A stretch of 64,000 nt of DNA from Cupriavidus cauae (GCF_008632125.1 NZ_VWRN01000027.1:62001-126000); one strand, 5' to 3'. Positions 16,614 to 25,681 are shown, counted from the stretch's first letter. Numbers and translations are program-made. The notes: a model not told the origin generated them from the sequence alone.

Positions 16614-16682
16614 GGGCGGCGCCGCTACGCGCCGCCCAAAAAAATTTTTGCCGGGCGGCTCTTGAAGGTCACACAGCCGCCC
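16614..16682 (+). promoter_or_regulatory. Four-arm leader structure (attenuator-like) before the GT4 operon
   Basis: Four GC arms: GGGCGGCGC (16614-16622), GCGCCGCCC (16629-16637), GGGCGGCT (16653-16660) and AGCCGCCC (16675-16682). Arms 1:2 and 3:4 form perfect hairpins separated by AAAAAAATTTTT, while arms 2:3 and 1:4 can also pair over seven bases, so alternative folds exclude each other. This is the logic of an attenuator. It could instead be two terminators, one for each strand. No ligand-binding riboswitch family is recognised. Confidence 0.45.
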
Positions 16683-16790
16683 TTAATTTGGCGTCGGCCC
16701 GTCTTCTCTGGAACGGCACCCACGCCGCATCGGCCATCGCGGCCGTGCGGCTTCCGGACAGTCAACTTCGCTTGAAGAGGAGGTTTGCTG

Positions 16791-17909
16791 ATGAAGATTG
16801 CCCAGATCGCCCCGCTTGCCGAGCGTTGCCCGCCCAAGCTCTACGGGGGCACCGAGCGCATCGTGTCCTATCTGACCGAAGAGCTTGTCCGCCAGGGTCA
16901 TGACGTGACCCTGTTCGCCAGCGGCGACTCCAGGACCGCCGCCCGGCTGGTACGCGGCTCCGACATCGCGCTACGGCTCGATCCCAGGGTGAAAGACCCG
17001 ATCCCCTATCACATCATGATGCTGGACGAGGTCCGCCGGCGTGCCGACGACTTCGACGTGCTGCACTTCCACATCGACTTGCTGCATTTCCCGCTGATCC
17101 GCGACATCGCCGAGCGCACCGTCACCACGCTGCACGGCCGGCTCGATCTGCCCGATCTGGTGCCGTTCTATCGCGCCTTCCCCGAATTTCCACTGGTGTC
17201 GATCTCCGACGACCAGCGCCGCCCGATGCCGCCCGTCAACTGGGTCGGCACGGTGCACCATGGCCTGCCGCGCGACCTGCTGCCTTTCACCGCCGAGGCG
17301 AAGGGCGGCTATCTGGCCTTCCTCGGCCGCATTTCGCCCGAAAAACGGCCCGATCGCGCCATCGAAATCGCCGCGCGCACCGGCATGCCGCTGAAGATCG
17401 CCGCCAAGATCGACAAGGCCGACCAGGCCTATTGGGACGAAGTCATCGCGCCGATGATCGCCGCGCATCCGAAGGTCAAGTTCATCGGCGAAATCAACGA
17501 GCATCAGAAAGCCGAATTCCTCGGCAACGCGCGCGCGCTGCTGTTCCCGATCGACTGGCCGGAGCCCTTCGGCCTCGTGATGATCGAGGCGATGGCCTGC
17601 GGCACGCCGGTGATCGCCTATCGCTGCGGCTCGGTGCCCGAAGTCATCGACGAGGGGGTGACCGGCTTTATCGTCGAGGACATCGAGCAGGCCGCGCAGG
17701 CGGTCGGACGCATCGACGAACTGGACCGCGGCAGGATCCGCGCGACCTTCGAGCAGCGCTTCACCGTGGAACGAATGGCGCAGCAGTATGTCGAGATCTA
17801 TCGCAGCCTGGCCGATGTCAGCGCCGGTGCGCTGCTGCGCCGAGCCATGGGTGCAACGGTGGGCGGCGTGACCGGCAGCGACCGTGTCGGCCTGCCCGCC
17901 CTCGCCTGA
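16791..17909 (+). CDS. Glycosyltransferase family 4 protein
   Basis: A 372-residue retaining glycosyltransferase with two Rossmann domains. The N-terminal domain has the Gly-rich acceptor loop (PKLYGGTERIVSYL), and the C-terminal domain has the nucleotide-sugar site GRISPEKRPDRAIEIA and the E-x7-E motif in EPFGLVMIEAMACGTPVIA. The ATG at 16791 follows GAGGAGG by seven bases, so the in-frame TTG at 16785 is not needed. It is followed after 19 bases by a glycogen-debranching-type glycosidase, an association suggesting synthesis or turnover of an alpha-glucan or glycoside. The exact sugar is not deducible. Confidence 0.92.
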   Translation: MKIAQIAPLAERCPPKLYGGTERIVSYLTEELVRQGHDVTLFASGDSRTAARLVRGSDIALRLDPRVKDPIPYHIMMLDEVRRRADDFDVLHFHIDLLHFPLIRDIAERTVTTLHGRLDLPDLVPFYRAFPEFPLVSISDDQRRPMPPVNWVGTVHHGLPRDLLPFTAEAKGGYLAFLGRISPEKRPDRAIEIAARTGMPLKIAAKIDKADQAYWDEVIAPMIAAHPKVKFIGEINEHQKAEFLGNARALLFPIDWPEPFGLVMIEAMACGTPVIAYRCGSVPEVIDEGVTGFIVEDIEQAAQAVGRIDELDRGRIRATFEQRFTVERMAQQYVEIYRSLADVSAGALLRRAMGATVGGVTGSDRVGLPALA

Positions 17910-17928
17910 ACCGCAAAGGATCGCGACG

Positions 17929-20145
17929 ATGCCAACCGCCAGCACTGTTGCCGCCTCCCACGCGCCGGCGCCCACCGGGCCCGGCGGTACCCAGCTCGCC
18001 CAGTTCTTCATCCCGGCCGCCGCGTCGTTGCAGGAGCGCAGGCCGCGCACGCTCAAGCATGGCGACACCTTCGCGGTGTTCGATCACAACGGCGATGCGC
18101 TGTCCGGCCCCGGCAGTCCCGAGGGCATATTCCATCGGGACACCCGCCACCTGTCGCACCTGTTCCTCTCGATCGACGGCGCGCGGCCGATGCTGCTGTC
18201 GTCGACGCTGCGCGACGACAACGCGACGCTGACCTGCGACCTGACCAATCCCGATCTGTTCGACGGCGATGGCAAATTGATGATCGAACACGATCTGCTG
18301 CATCTGCGCCGCTCGCGCTTCCTGTGGAACGCGACCTGCTACGAACGGCTGATCATCCGCAACTTCGACGAGGAGCCGCGCCGCATCCAGCTCGAACTCG
18401 CGTTCGCGGCGGACTTCGCCGACCTGTTCGAGGTCCGCGGCTCGAAACGCGAGCGCCGCGGCGAACATCATCCGCCCCGCATCAGCAACAATCGGGTCAT
18501 CCTCGGCTATACCGGGCTCGATCAGCAGAGCCGGCACACGGCGCTGCTGTTCGATCCGGCGCCGACCCGGCTGACCGGCAACTGCGCGCGCTTCACGCTC
18601 GATATCCAGCCGAAGGAGGCGCGCCTGCTGTTCGTCGAGATCCGCTGCGGTATCGGCGAGATTCCGCAGCAGACCCGCTGCGCCTTCTTCAGCGCGCTGC
18701 GCGACGCCCGGCGGGCGCTGCGCAACTCGGCCTCGCGCGCGGCCTCGATCGTGACCTCGAACGAGATCTTCAACGAGGCGGTCCGGCGCAGCGTGTCGGA
18801 CCTGTACATGCTGATCACCGATACGCCGGAGGGTCCCTACCCTTATGCCGGCATTCCGTGGTTCAGCACCGTCTTCGGCCGCGATGCGCTGATCACCGCG
18901 CTGGAGACGCTGTGGCTGGACCCGAATATCGCGCGCGGCGTGCTCGGCTATCTGGCGGCCAACCAGGCCACCGAGAACGATGCGGCCGCCGACGCCGAGC
19001 CGGGCAAGATCCTGCACGAGGTCCGGCACGGCGAGATGGCGGAGCTCGGCGAGGTGCCGTTCCGCCGCTACTACGGCAGCATCGACTCGACGCCGCTGTT
19101 CGTGATGCTGGCCGGCGCCTATCTGCATCGCACCGGAGATCTCGGCACGCTGCAGCGGCTGTGGCCGAGCCTCGAGGCCGCGCTGCAATGGATCGAGCGC
19201 TATGGCGACCGCGATGGCGACGGCTTCGTCGAGTACGGCAGGCGCACCACCGAAGGGCTGGTCAATCAGGGCTGGAAGGACAGCCAGGACTCGGTCTTCC
19301 ATGCCGACGGCACGCTGGCCAGGGGCCCGATCGCGCTGGCGGAGGTGCAGGCCTACGTCTACGGCGCCTGGCAGGCCGGCGCCGATATCGCCGCGCAACT
19401 GGGCATGACCGAGCGTGCGACCCAATGCGCGGCGCGCGCCGAGGCCCTGCGCGCGGCCTTCGATGCGGAGTTCTTCGACGAGGCGCTCGGCACCTACGTG
19501 CTCGCGCTCGATGGCGACAAGCGCCCATGCCGGGTGCGCACGTCGAACGCCGGCCATGCGCTGCTGACCGGCATCGCGCTGCCCGAGCGCGCCCCCGCGG
19601 TGGTACGTACGCTGATGTCGGGAACGTCGTTCTGCGGCTGGGGCGTGCGCACCGTGGCGTCGACCGAGGCGCGCTACAACCCGATGAGCTATCACAACGG
19701 CTCGGTCTGGCCGCACGACAATGCGCTGATCGCGGGCGGCATGGCGCGCTACGGCTTCCATCGCGAGGCCGCGCGGATTTTCGAGGGCCTGTTCGCGGCC
19801 TCCACCTATATCGACCTGCGCCGGTTGCCCGAGCTGTTCTGCGGCTTCCCGCGCCAGGGCACGCAGGGCCCGACCTTCTATCCGGTCGCCTGCACCCCGC
19901 AGGCCTGGGCCGCGGCCGCACCGCTATACATGCTGCAGGCCAGCCTCGGGCTCGGCTTCGACACCGAGCGCGTGCATATCACCTTCGACGAGCCGGCGCT
20001 GCCGGCCTTCCTCGACGAGGTGGTCTTCCGCAATCTGGCGGTCGGCGGCGGCTCGGCCGACGTCGCGCTGCGGCGCTCGGGCCGGCATGTCGTCGTCGAC
20101 ATGCTGGAACGGCGCGGACCGGTGCGGGTGCTGACGACGAATTGA
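17929..20145 (+). CDS. Amylo-alpha-1,6-glucosidase / glycogen-debranching-type glycosidase
   Basis: A 738-residue protein. The N-terminal domain (about 30-270) is the beta-sandwich found before bacterial debranching-type glycosidases (GIFHRDTRHLSHLFL), and the C-terminal part is an (alpha/alpha)6 barrel of the amylo-1,6-glucosidase/trehalase type. Barrel landmarks are GIPWFSTVFGRDALITALET, QGWKDSQDSVFH and YHNGSVWPHDNALIAGG, with acidic residues in the usual catalytic positions. AAAGGA eight bases before ATG 17929 fixes the start. No signal peptide, so it is cytoplasmic. It is translated from the same transcript as the GT4 gene. Confidence 0.9.
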   Translation: MPTASTVAASHAPAPTGPGGTQLAQFFIPAAASLQERRPRTLKHGDTFAVFDHNGDALSGPGSPEGIFHRDTRHLSHLFLSIDGARPMLLSSTLRDDNATLTCDLTNPDLFDGDGKLMIEHDLLHLRRSRFLWNATCYERLIIRNFDEEPRRIQLELAFAADFADLFEVRGSKRERRGEHHPPRISNNRVILGYTGLDQQSRHTALLFDPAPTRLTGNCARFTLDIQPKEARLLFVEIRCGIGEIPQQTRCAFFSALRDARRALRNSASRAASIVTSNEIFNEAVRRSVSDLYMLITDTPEGPYPYAGIPWFSTVFGRDALITALETLWLDPNIARGVLGYLAANQATENDAAADAEPGKILHEVRHGEMAELGEVPFRRYYGSIDSTPLFVMLAGAYLHRTGDLGTLQRLWPSLEAALQWIERYGDRDGDGFVEYGRRTTEGLVNQGWKDSQDSVFHADGTLARGPIALAEVQAYVYGAWQAGADIAAQLGMTERATQCAARAEALRAAFDAEFFDEALGTYVLALDGDKRPCRVRTSNAGHALLTGIALPERAPAVVRTLMSGTSFCGWGVRTVASTEARYNPMSYHNGSVWPHDNALIAGGMARYGFHREAARIFEGLFAASTYIDLRRLPELFCGFPRQGTQGPTFYPVACTPQAWAAAAPLYMLQASLGLGFDTERVHITFDEPALPAFLDEVVFRNLAVGGGSADVALRRSGRHVVVDMLERRGPVRVLTTN

Positions 20146-20174
20146 CGAGGGACTGACGAGGAGCTGACGAGGGA
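20142..20174. repeat. 11-bp tandem repeat, 3 copies, over a stop codon
   Basis: TTGACGAGGGA, CTGACGAGGAG and CTGACGAGGGA. The TGA stop of the glycosidase (20143-20145) is part of the first unit, so the array grew from the stop codon outward. Confidence 0.88.
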
Positions 20175-20331
20175 TCGACCGGGATTCCGGGAGCCCTGGC
20201 ACCGAGGCTGGCTGTACGCGAGAGCGCTTAAGTGATAGTGTGAACCGCTCCGGCACCGGCCTCGGCAGTCAGCATTTTCGGTACCGTCCCATCTTTCCCC
20301 TCTTTCCCTCTTCTGCAAGGAGCCGCCCGTC

Positions 20332-20736
20332 ATGACCCCGGTTTCCCACGCCAGTGTCCGCGCCGCCGGACCGAACTACCGGCACGAAATCACCACCGGC
20401 AAGCATCAGCTGGTGGCCGACGAGCCTGCCAAGGCGGGCGGGCAGGATGCCGGGCCGGCTCCGTACGACTATGTGCTGACCGGGCTCGGTGCCTGCACGG
20501 CGATCACGCTGCGCATGTATGCGGACCGCAAGGGCTGGGACCTCGGCGATCTGCGCGTCGAGCTGACCTTGCTGAAAAACCGCGACGGCGATACGCGCAT
20601 CGAACGCACGCTGCACGCGTCGGCGGCGCTGAGCGACGAGCAATGGGAACGCCTGCTGGAGATCGCCGGCAAGACGCCGGTCACGCTGACGCTGCAGGCC
20701 GGCGTGTCGATCGCGACCACCAAGGCAACCGCCTGA
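20332..20736 (+). CDS. OsmC-family protein lacking the second cysteine
   Basis: A 134-residue OsmC/Ohr-fold protein. The first conserved cysteine is present (GLGACTAITLRMYADRKGW, C55), but where peroxidase members have the CPV motif this protein reads KTPVTLTL, with T114 in place of the cysteine. It therefore cannot use the two-cysteine peroxidase cycle and probably belongs to the OsmC-like group of unclear function. Compare the classical two-cysteine OsmC at 43770. Monocistronic, with a GC-poor promoter region around 20230. Confidence 0.87.
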   Translation: MTPVSHASVRAAGPNYRHEITTGKHQLVADEPAKAGGQDAGPAPYDYVLTGLGACTAITLRMYADRKGWDLGDLRVELTLLKNRDGDTRIERTLHASAALSDEQWERLLEIAGKTPVTLTLQAGVSIATTKATA

Positions 20737-20775
20737 GTCCGCGCCGATCGGCGAACACCGCGGCAGCCTGACCCC

Positions 20776-21327
20776 GTGTCGATCCTGCGCAGGCGTTCGG
20801 GGTGGTTATGGGTCGCGGCCTTCGCGGCGGCGGCATGGTGGGCCTGGCCACGCGTCCAGCCGGTGCTGGACCGCGTGTTCTACAGCATGCGCCTCGCGGC
20901 GATGCCGGCGCCCAAAGCGCTGCCGGTGCCCGTCGCAGGCGTACCGGCCAACGCCTTGCGCGATACCTGGAACGCCCCGCGCTCCGGCGGCCGGCAGCAT
21001 CAGGGCATCGACATCTTCGCGCCGCGCGGTCGCGAGGTCGTGTCGGCCACCGAAGGCATCGTGTCCCGCGTCGGCACCAACAATCTCGGTGGCCAGGTGG
21101 TCTGGGTCATGGGACCGGGCCGGCAGATGCACTACTACGCCCACCTCGACCGCTATGGCGAGATCGCGCCCGGCGATCGCGTCACGCCCGGCACCGTGCT
21201 CGGGTATGTCGGCAATACCGGCAACGCGCGCGGCACGCCGCCGCATCTGCACTACGGCATCTATACGCCGACCGGTGCGATCAATCCCTATCCGTTGTTG
21301 ACGGCGCGCATCGCGACGTCGAAGTAA
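20776..21327 (+). CDS. M23-family (LytM-type) membrane-anchored peptidase
   Basis: A 183-residue protein with one N-terminal transmembrane anchor (residues 10-26) and a compact LytM domain. The zinc ligands H75 and D79 (HQGIDIF) and H159 in HLH, and the catalytic H123, are all present, so it should be an active peptidoglycan endopeptidase in the periplasm. The start is GTG. The domain sits directly after the anchor with little linker. No cell-division partner is adjacent. Confidence 0.88.
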   Translation: MSILRRRSGWLWVAAFAAAAWWAWPRVQPVLDRVFYSMRLAAMPAPKALPVPVAGVPANALRDTWNAPRSGGRQHQGIDIFAPRGREVVSATEGIVSRVGTNNLGGQVVWVMGPGRQMHYYAHLDRYGEIAPGDRVTPGTVLGYVGNTGNARGTPPHLHYGIYTPTGAINPYPLLTARIATSK

Positions 21328-21401
21328 GCCGGCACGCGCCCGGCCGTCCATGCTTCACCATTCGCAGCGCCCCGAAATTCCAATCATCCAGGAAGAAGCC
21401 A

Positions 21402-22013
21402 ATGTCGGCACCAAGCTTCAACCAGACCGAAGACCATGCCGCAGCCGGCGTCGCCGGCCATATCGACCGCCTGATCGTCTTCACCGGCGGCCCGGGCTCG
21501 GGCAAGAGCACGCTGATCGATGCGCTGGAGCAGCTGGGCCATGCCCGCTCGGAGGAAGCGGGCCGCGGCATCATCCAGGACCAGGTCGCGATCGACGGCC
21601 CGGCGCTGCCATGGCGCGACCGGCAGGTCTTCGCCGAGGCGATGCTCGGCTGGGAACTGCGCTCGTATCGTCTGGCGCAGCGGCATACCGGCCCGGTGCT
21701 GTTCGACCGCGGCGTGCCGGACGTGATCGGCTATCTGCGGCTGTGCGAGCTGCCGGTGCCCGACCATCTGCTGCGCGCCGCGGCGACGTTCCGCTATCGC
21801 CAGCAGGTCTTCATCGCACCGCCCTGGCCGGAAATCTACCGGCAGGACGCCGAGCGCAAGCAGAGCCTGGACGAGGCCGAACGGACCTATCACGCGGTGG
21901 CACAGGCCTATCGCGATTGCGGCTATACGCTGATCGAGCTGCCGCGCGTCGACGTGGCGGCGCGCGTGCGTTTCGTGCTCGAGCGGATCGGCACCGCGCG
22001 CGCGGTCATTTGA
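21402..22013 (+). CDS. P-loop AAA-type ATPase / predicted kinase
   Basis: A 203-residue single-domain P-loop protein with Walker A FTGGPGSGKST (residues 27-37) and a conserved VLFDRGVPDVIGYLRL segment. These match the small 'predicted ATPase' family also likened to deoxynucleoside or shikimate kinases; the substrate is unknown. AGGAAGAA precedes ATG 21402. The end overlaps the convergent LysR gene by eight bases, which could couple the two by transcriptional collision. Confidence 0.85.
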   Translation: MSAPSFNQTEDHAAAGVAGHIDRLIVFTGGPGSGKSTLIDALEQLGHARSEEAGRGIIQDQVAIDGPALPWRDRQVFAEAMLGWELRSYRLAQRHTGPVLFDRGVPDVIGYLRLCELPVPDHLLRAAATFRYRQQVFIAPPWPEIYRQDAERKQSLDEAERTYHAVAQAYRDCGYTLIELPRVDVAARVRFVLERIGTARAVI

Positions 22014-22929
22014 GTCCGCTGTCGCGCTCCCACGGCGGGATATCGCCGAAGCGCTCGGCCAGGAAATCGACCAGCGCTCGCACGCGCGGCGGCACCAGTC
22101 GTCGCTGCGGCATCACCGCATAGATGCCCGTGTCCGGGATCTGGTAGTCCGGCAGCACCTGCACCAGACGGCCGGCACGCAGCATCGGGCAGACATGCCA
22201 GTACGAATGCAGCGCGATGCCGAGACCGCCCAGCGCCGCGTCCGACAGCAATTCGCCGGTATTGGCCTCGATCCGGCCCCGCACCCGCACAGCAATCTCT
22301 CGGCCGTCACGGTCTTCGAGCCGCCACAGGTCCTGCCTGCCCTGGCTGCCCACCAGCACCAGGCATTCGTGTTGGGCCAGCTCTTCCGGCGTGCGCGGGG
22401 TGCCATGCCGGCGCAGATAGTCCGGCGACGCGCACAGCAGCCGCCGATTGTTGGCGAGCTTGCGCGCGACCAGCGTCGAATCGTCGAGCGCGCCGATGCG
22501 AACCGCCAAGTCGAAGCCCGCACTGACCAGATCCACCACGCGGTCGTCCAGATGAATGTTCAGCCGAAGTTGCGGATGCCGCGCCATGAATTCGGGCAGC
22601 AGCGGCGACAGGTACTGGCGGCCGAACGACGATGCCGTGGTCACACGCAGCGTACCGGTGACCTCGCCACCGGCCCGGCGCAACGAGCTGCCGAGGGCCT
22701 CCAGTTCCTCGACCAGCCCCCGGCCCTGCTCGGCCAGCGCCGCGCCTTCGGGCGTCGCGTGCAGCCGGCGCGTCGTCCGGTGCAGCAGGCGTACGCCCAG
22801 GTCCTGCTCAAGCCGCTTCAGGCGCTGGCTGGCCACGGCCACCGACAGGTCGAGACTGCGCGCGGCAGCGCTGATCGAGCCGAGGTCCAGTACGCGCAGG
22901 AACAGCGCGATATCGCCGATTCGGTCCAT
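22006..22929 (-). CDS. LysR-family regulator
   Basis: A 307-residue regulator starting MDRIGDIALFLRVLDLGSIS, the CrgA/DsdC-like branch with helix-turn-helix at residues 1-60 (SAAARSLDLSVAVASQRLKR) and a C-terminal effector domain. It is divergent from the MFS exporter at 23027. The short intergenic space holds a TCAAT-N5-ATTGA dyad, so control of the exporter is likely. Confidence 0.92.
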   Translation of the reverse strand: MDRIGDIALFLRVLDLGSISAAARSLDLSVAVASQRLKRLEQDLGVRLLHRTTRRLHATPEGAALAEQGRGLVEELEALGSSLRRAGGEVTGTLRVTTASSFGRQYLSPLLPEFMARHPQLRLNIHLDDRVVDLVSAGFDLAVRIGALDDSTLVARKLANNRRLLCASPDYLRRHGTPRTPEELAQHECLVLVGSQGRQDLWRLEDRDGREIAVRVRGRIEANTGELLSDAALGGLGIALHSYWHVCPMLRAGRLVQVLPDYQIPDTGIYAVMPQRRLVPPRVRALVDFLAERFGDIPPWERDSGLK

Positions 22930-22934
22930 GACTA

Positions 22935-22949
22935 TCAATCGGATATTGA
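22935..22949. promoter_or_regulatory. LysR-type dyad TCAAT-CGGAT-ATTGA
   Basis: A perfect 5-bp inverted repeat with a 5-base spacer immediately upstream of the LysR start, in the AT-rich 97-base gap shared with the divergent exporter gene. The position suits autoregulation and activation of the exporter. Inferred from symmetry only. Confidence 0.4.
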
Positions 22950-23026
22950 AACTGATTCATGATACCGCCGGTTTTTCAAAAAGATGCGGGCGAGCAAACT
23001 GCGAGCCTTCCAATAGGAGAGTTGTC

Positions 23027-24310
23027 ATGGCCGCCCCGCCTACCGCCACTACCCCGTCCACCACCCCGTCCACCACCCCACCCACTGCCAAGCCTCCTGC
23101 CAAGCCCGCGCGCGCAGGCATGCCGCTGGCGCTCTACGCGCTGACCGCCGGCTCGTTCGGCATCGGCTGCGCCGAATTCGTGATCATGGGCCTGCTGCTG
23201 CAGGTCAGCGCCGACCTGCACGTGTCGATCGCCTCGGCCGGCATGCTGGTGTCCGGCTATGCGTTCGGTGTCGCCGCCGGCGCGCCGATCCTGACGCTGC
23301 TGACCCGCCGCATGCCGCGCAAGGCCGTGCTGCTGGCGCTGATGGTGATCTACACCGTCGGCAACGCGGCCTGCGCGCTGGCGCCCGACTACACCACGCT
23401 GATGATCGCCCGCGTGATCACCTCGCTGACGCATGGCACCTTCTTCGGCGTCGGCGCCGTGGTGGCGACCGGCCTGGTGCCGGAAGACCGCCGCGCCTCG
23501 GCGATCTCGGTGATGTTCTCCGGCCTGACGCTGGCCACGCTGCTCGGCATGCCCGCCGGCGCCTGGCTGGGCCTGCATCTGGGCTGGCGTTCGACGTTCT
23601 GGGCGATGACGCTGATCGGGCTGGTATCGCTCGTCGTGATCGGCATGCTGGTCAAGGCCAGCCGCGACCACAGCGCGCCGGCCTCGTTGAAGGACGAGCT
23701 GGCGACCATGGTGCGGCCGCAGGTGATGCTGGGCCTGGCCATGACGATCCTGCAGGCCATCGGCATCTTCGCGGTGATCACCTACGTGCAGCCGCTGCTG
23801 ACCAAGGTGGCCGGCTATGGCGAGGCGGCGGTGTCGCCGATCCTGCTGCTGTTCGGCGCCGGCATGATCGTCGGCAATCTGCTCGGTGGCAGGCTGGCGG
23901 ACCGCCGTCCGGTCGCCGCGGTGCTCGCCACGCTGCTCTCGCTCGCCTCTGTGCTGGCGCTGATGACCTTCGCCATCCACCACCAGGTCGCGGTGGTGGC
24001 CTTCGTCGGCATCCTCGGCATCGCGGCCTTCGCCACGGTGTCGCCGCTCCAACTGCGCGTGCTGCGGCACGCGCGCGGACCGGGCCAGAACCTGGCGTCG
24101 AGCTTCAATATCGCCGCCTTCAACCTCGGCAATGCGCTGGGCGCCTGGCTCGGTGGCATGGTGATCGACCACGGTCCAGGCCTGACCGCCCTGCCCTGGG
24201 TTGCCGCGCTGGCTCCGCTGTCGGCACTGGCGGTCGCGGCCTGGAGCGTGCGGCTGGAACGGGCACGGCCGTCGTTGCCTGCGTGTGCGGCGGGGGCCGA
24301 GGCCGGTTGA
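23027..24310 (+). CDS. MFS transporter, DHA1 family (AraJ/sugar-efflux-like)
   Basis: A 427-residue protein with 12 predicted helices. The MFS loop between helices 2 and 3 is recognisable (LTRRMPRKAVLLALM), as is the drug-antiporter-like motif in helix 5 (GMPAGAWLGLHLGWRSTFW). AraJ/YdhP-type exporters remove sugars or small drugs. The first 28 residues are a Thr/Pro/Lys-rich repeat (TTPSTTPSTTPP) not found in the core family. AGGAGA precedes ATG 23027. Probably controlled by the divergent LysR. Confidence 0.9.
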   Translation: MAAPPTATTPSTTPSTTPPTAKPPAKPARAGMPLALYALTAGSFGIGCAEFVIMGLLLQVSADLHVSIASAGMLVSGYAFGVAAGAPILTLLTRRMPRKAVLLALMVIYTVGNAACALAPDYTTLMIARVITSLTHGTFFGVGAVVATGLVPEDRRASAISVMFSGLTLATLLGMPAGAWLGLHLGWRSTFWAMTLIGLVSLVVIGMLVKASRDHSAPASLKDELATMVRPQVMLGLAMTILQAIGIFAVITYVQPLLTKVAGYGEAAVSPILLLFGAGMIVGNLLGGRLADRRPVAAVLATLLSLASVLALMTFAIHHQVAVVAFVGILGIAAFATVSPLQLRVLRHARGPGQNLASSFNIAAFNLGNALGAWLGGMVIDHGPGLTALPWVAALAPLSALAVAAWSVRLERARPSLPACAAGAEAG

Positions 24311-24433
24311 TGGGGCACAGTTGCTCCCCGGGGACCGACACGTGAGGACGCGGCCATGGATCCGCTACGATATGGGGCAACCGCGACAAGGCGACGAGCC
24401 GCCGGCAAGCGCAGTTGCGGCCCCCTTATCTCC

Positions 24434-24646
24434 ATGCACCCCGAAGACCTGCAACTCCTCGTCACCCGCACCATGCCGTTCGGCAAGTACAAGGGCCGGC
24501 TGATCGCCGATCTGCCGGGCAATTACCTGAACTGGTTTGCGCGCGAAGGGTTTCCGCCGGGTGAGATCGGGCGGTTGCTGGCGTTGATGCAGGAGCTCGA
24601 CCACAACGGCCTGTCGCATCTGCTCGCGCCGCTGCGAAAGCGCTAG
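24434..24646 (+). CDS. DUF3820 / QSregVF family small protein
   Basis: A 70-residue protein matching the small family with MPFGKYKG...DLPGNYLNWF near the N-terminus and a helical C-terminus. One Pseudomonas member was described as a quorum-sensing-regulated virulence factor, but a general function is not known. The FGKYKG segment also resembles that of exonuclease-associated DUF3820 domains. The stop overlaps the convergent CDF transporter stop by four bases. Confidence 0.82.
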   Translation: MHPEDLQLLVTRTMPFGKYKGRLIADLPGNYLNWFAREGFPPGEIGRLLALMQELDHNGLSHLLAPLRKR

Positions 24647-25587
24647 CCGGCTGCGCGGTCGACGGTGGCGCCGCCACGGCGCACCGGGTCCATGTGGGTC
24701 ATCACGTCGAGCACGTCGCGGTTTTCCATCGCGCGCCGGCGGGCCTCCATCGCGATCGCGTGGCCCTGCTCGACGGTCAGCATCGCCTCCATCTCCAGAT
24801 GCACGTCGACCAGGATCAGGTCGCCCATCTTGCGCGTACGCAGGTCGTGTACGCCCAGCACGCCCGGCGTGGACAACAGGCTGTGCCGGATTGCCTCGAC
24901 GGTGTGCGCGTCCGCGCCGCGGTCCATCAGGTCCTGCATCGCATTCCAGCCAAAGCGCCAGCCCATGCGGATGATCATCAGGCCGACCACCATGGCGGCG
25001 ACGGGATCGAGCCAGCGATAGCCGAGCAGGCTGCCGCCGATGCCGAGCGCGACCACCAGCGACGACGCGGCATCCGAGCGCGAATGCCAGGCGTTGGCCG
25101 CCAGCATGCTCGAGCGCACGCGGTGCGCGACCGACAGCAGATAGCGGAACAGCGATTCCTTCAGCACCAGCGTGCCGAGCGCGACCCACAACGCGGCCAT
25201 GCCGACCGGCGGCGTGTCGCCCGCGGGATCGACCTTGCCGGCCGCCGACCACAGCATGCCCACGCCGACGGCAAGCAGCAGCACGCCGAGCGCCAGCGAA
25301 GCCGCGTTCTCGAAGCGTTGGTGGCCGTACTGGTGATCTTCGTCGGGCCCCTTGCCGCTGTGCATGCCTGCGAACAGCACGATGAAATCGGACAGCATGT
25401 CCGACAGCGAATGGACGGCATCGGCCAGCAGCGCCTGCGAGCCGGCAACGATGCCCGTGACGGCCTGCGCGACGGTCAGCACCAGATTGGCCGCCACGCT
25501 GACCAGCGTGCTGCGGCGCGCGGCGCGCTGCCGCAGCGCGGCATCGTCATGGTCGTGGGCGGGCTCGATGGGACGGGGCTTGCTCAT
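24643..25587 (-). CDS. Cation diffusion facilitator (CDF) family transporter
   Basis: A 314-residue CDF protein with six transmembrane helices and the metal-site HxxxD pairs in helix 2 (HSLSD) and helix 5 (HSRSD), a histidine-containing N-terminus (HDHDD) and a C-terminal ferredoxin-like regulatory domain ending with H-x-D residues. Exports divalent metal, most often Zn, Fe or Mn. The ATG at 25587 starts MSKPRPIEPAHDHDD; the longer frame upstream is not supported by the family. Confidence 0.92.
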   Translation of the reverse strand: MSKPRPIEPAHDHDDAALRQRAARRSTLVSVAANLVLTVAQAVTGIVAGSQALLADAVHSLSDMLSDFIVLFAGMHSGKGPDEDHQYGHQRFENAASLALGVLLLAVGVGMLWSAAGKVDPAGDTPPVGMAALWVALGTLVLKESLFRYLLSVAHRVRSSMLAANAWHSRSDAASSLVVALGIGGSLLGYRWLDPVAAMVVGLMIIRMGWRFGWNAMQDLMDRGADAHTVEAIRHSLLSTPGVLGVHDLRTRKMGDLILVDVHLEMEAMLTVEQGHAIAMEARRRAMENRDVLDVMTHMDPVRRGGATVDRAAG

Positions 25588-25681
25588 GGCCTCGACTGTA
25601 CCGCAGCAACGTGGGCAGTTCACGCCGCGGGCGGCCTGCCAGCGTCTTGCGGAGGCTATCCGGCAAGGCAGGGCACCAGCG

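Noticed and set aside
18324..20156. A 610-codon frame overlapping the debranching-type glycosidase on the same strand
   Set aside because: An alternative frame of a gene with clear barrel motifs; its peptide is Arg/Gly/Ala-rich with no motif.
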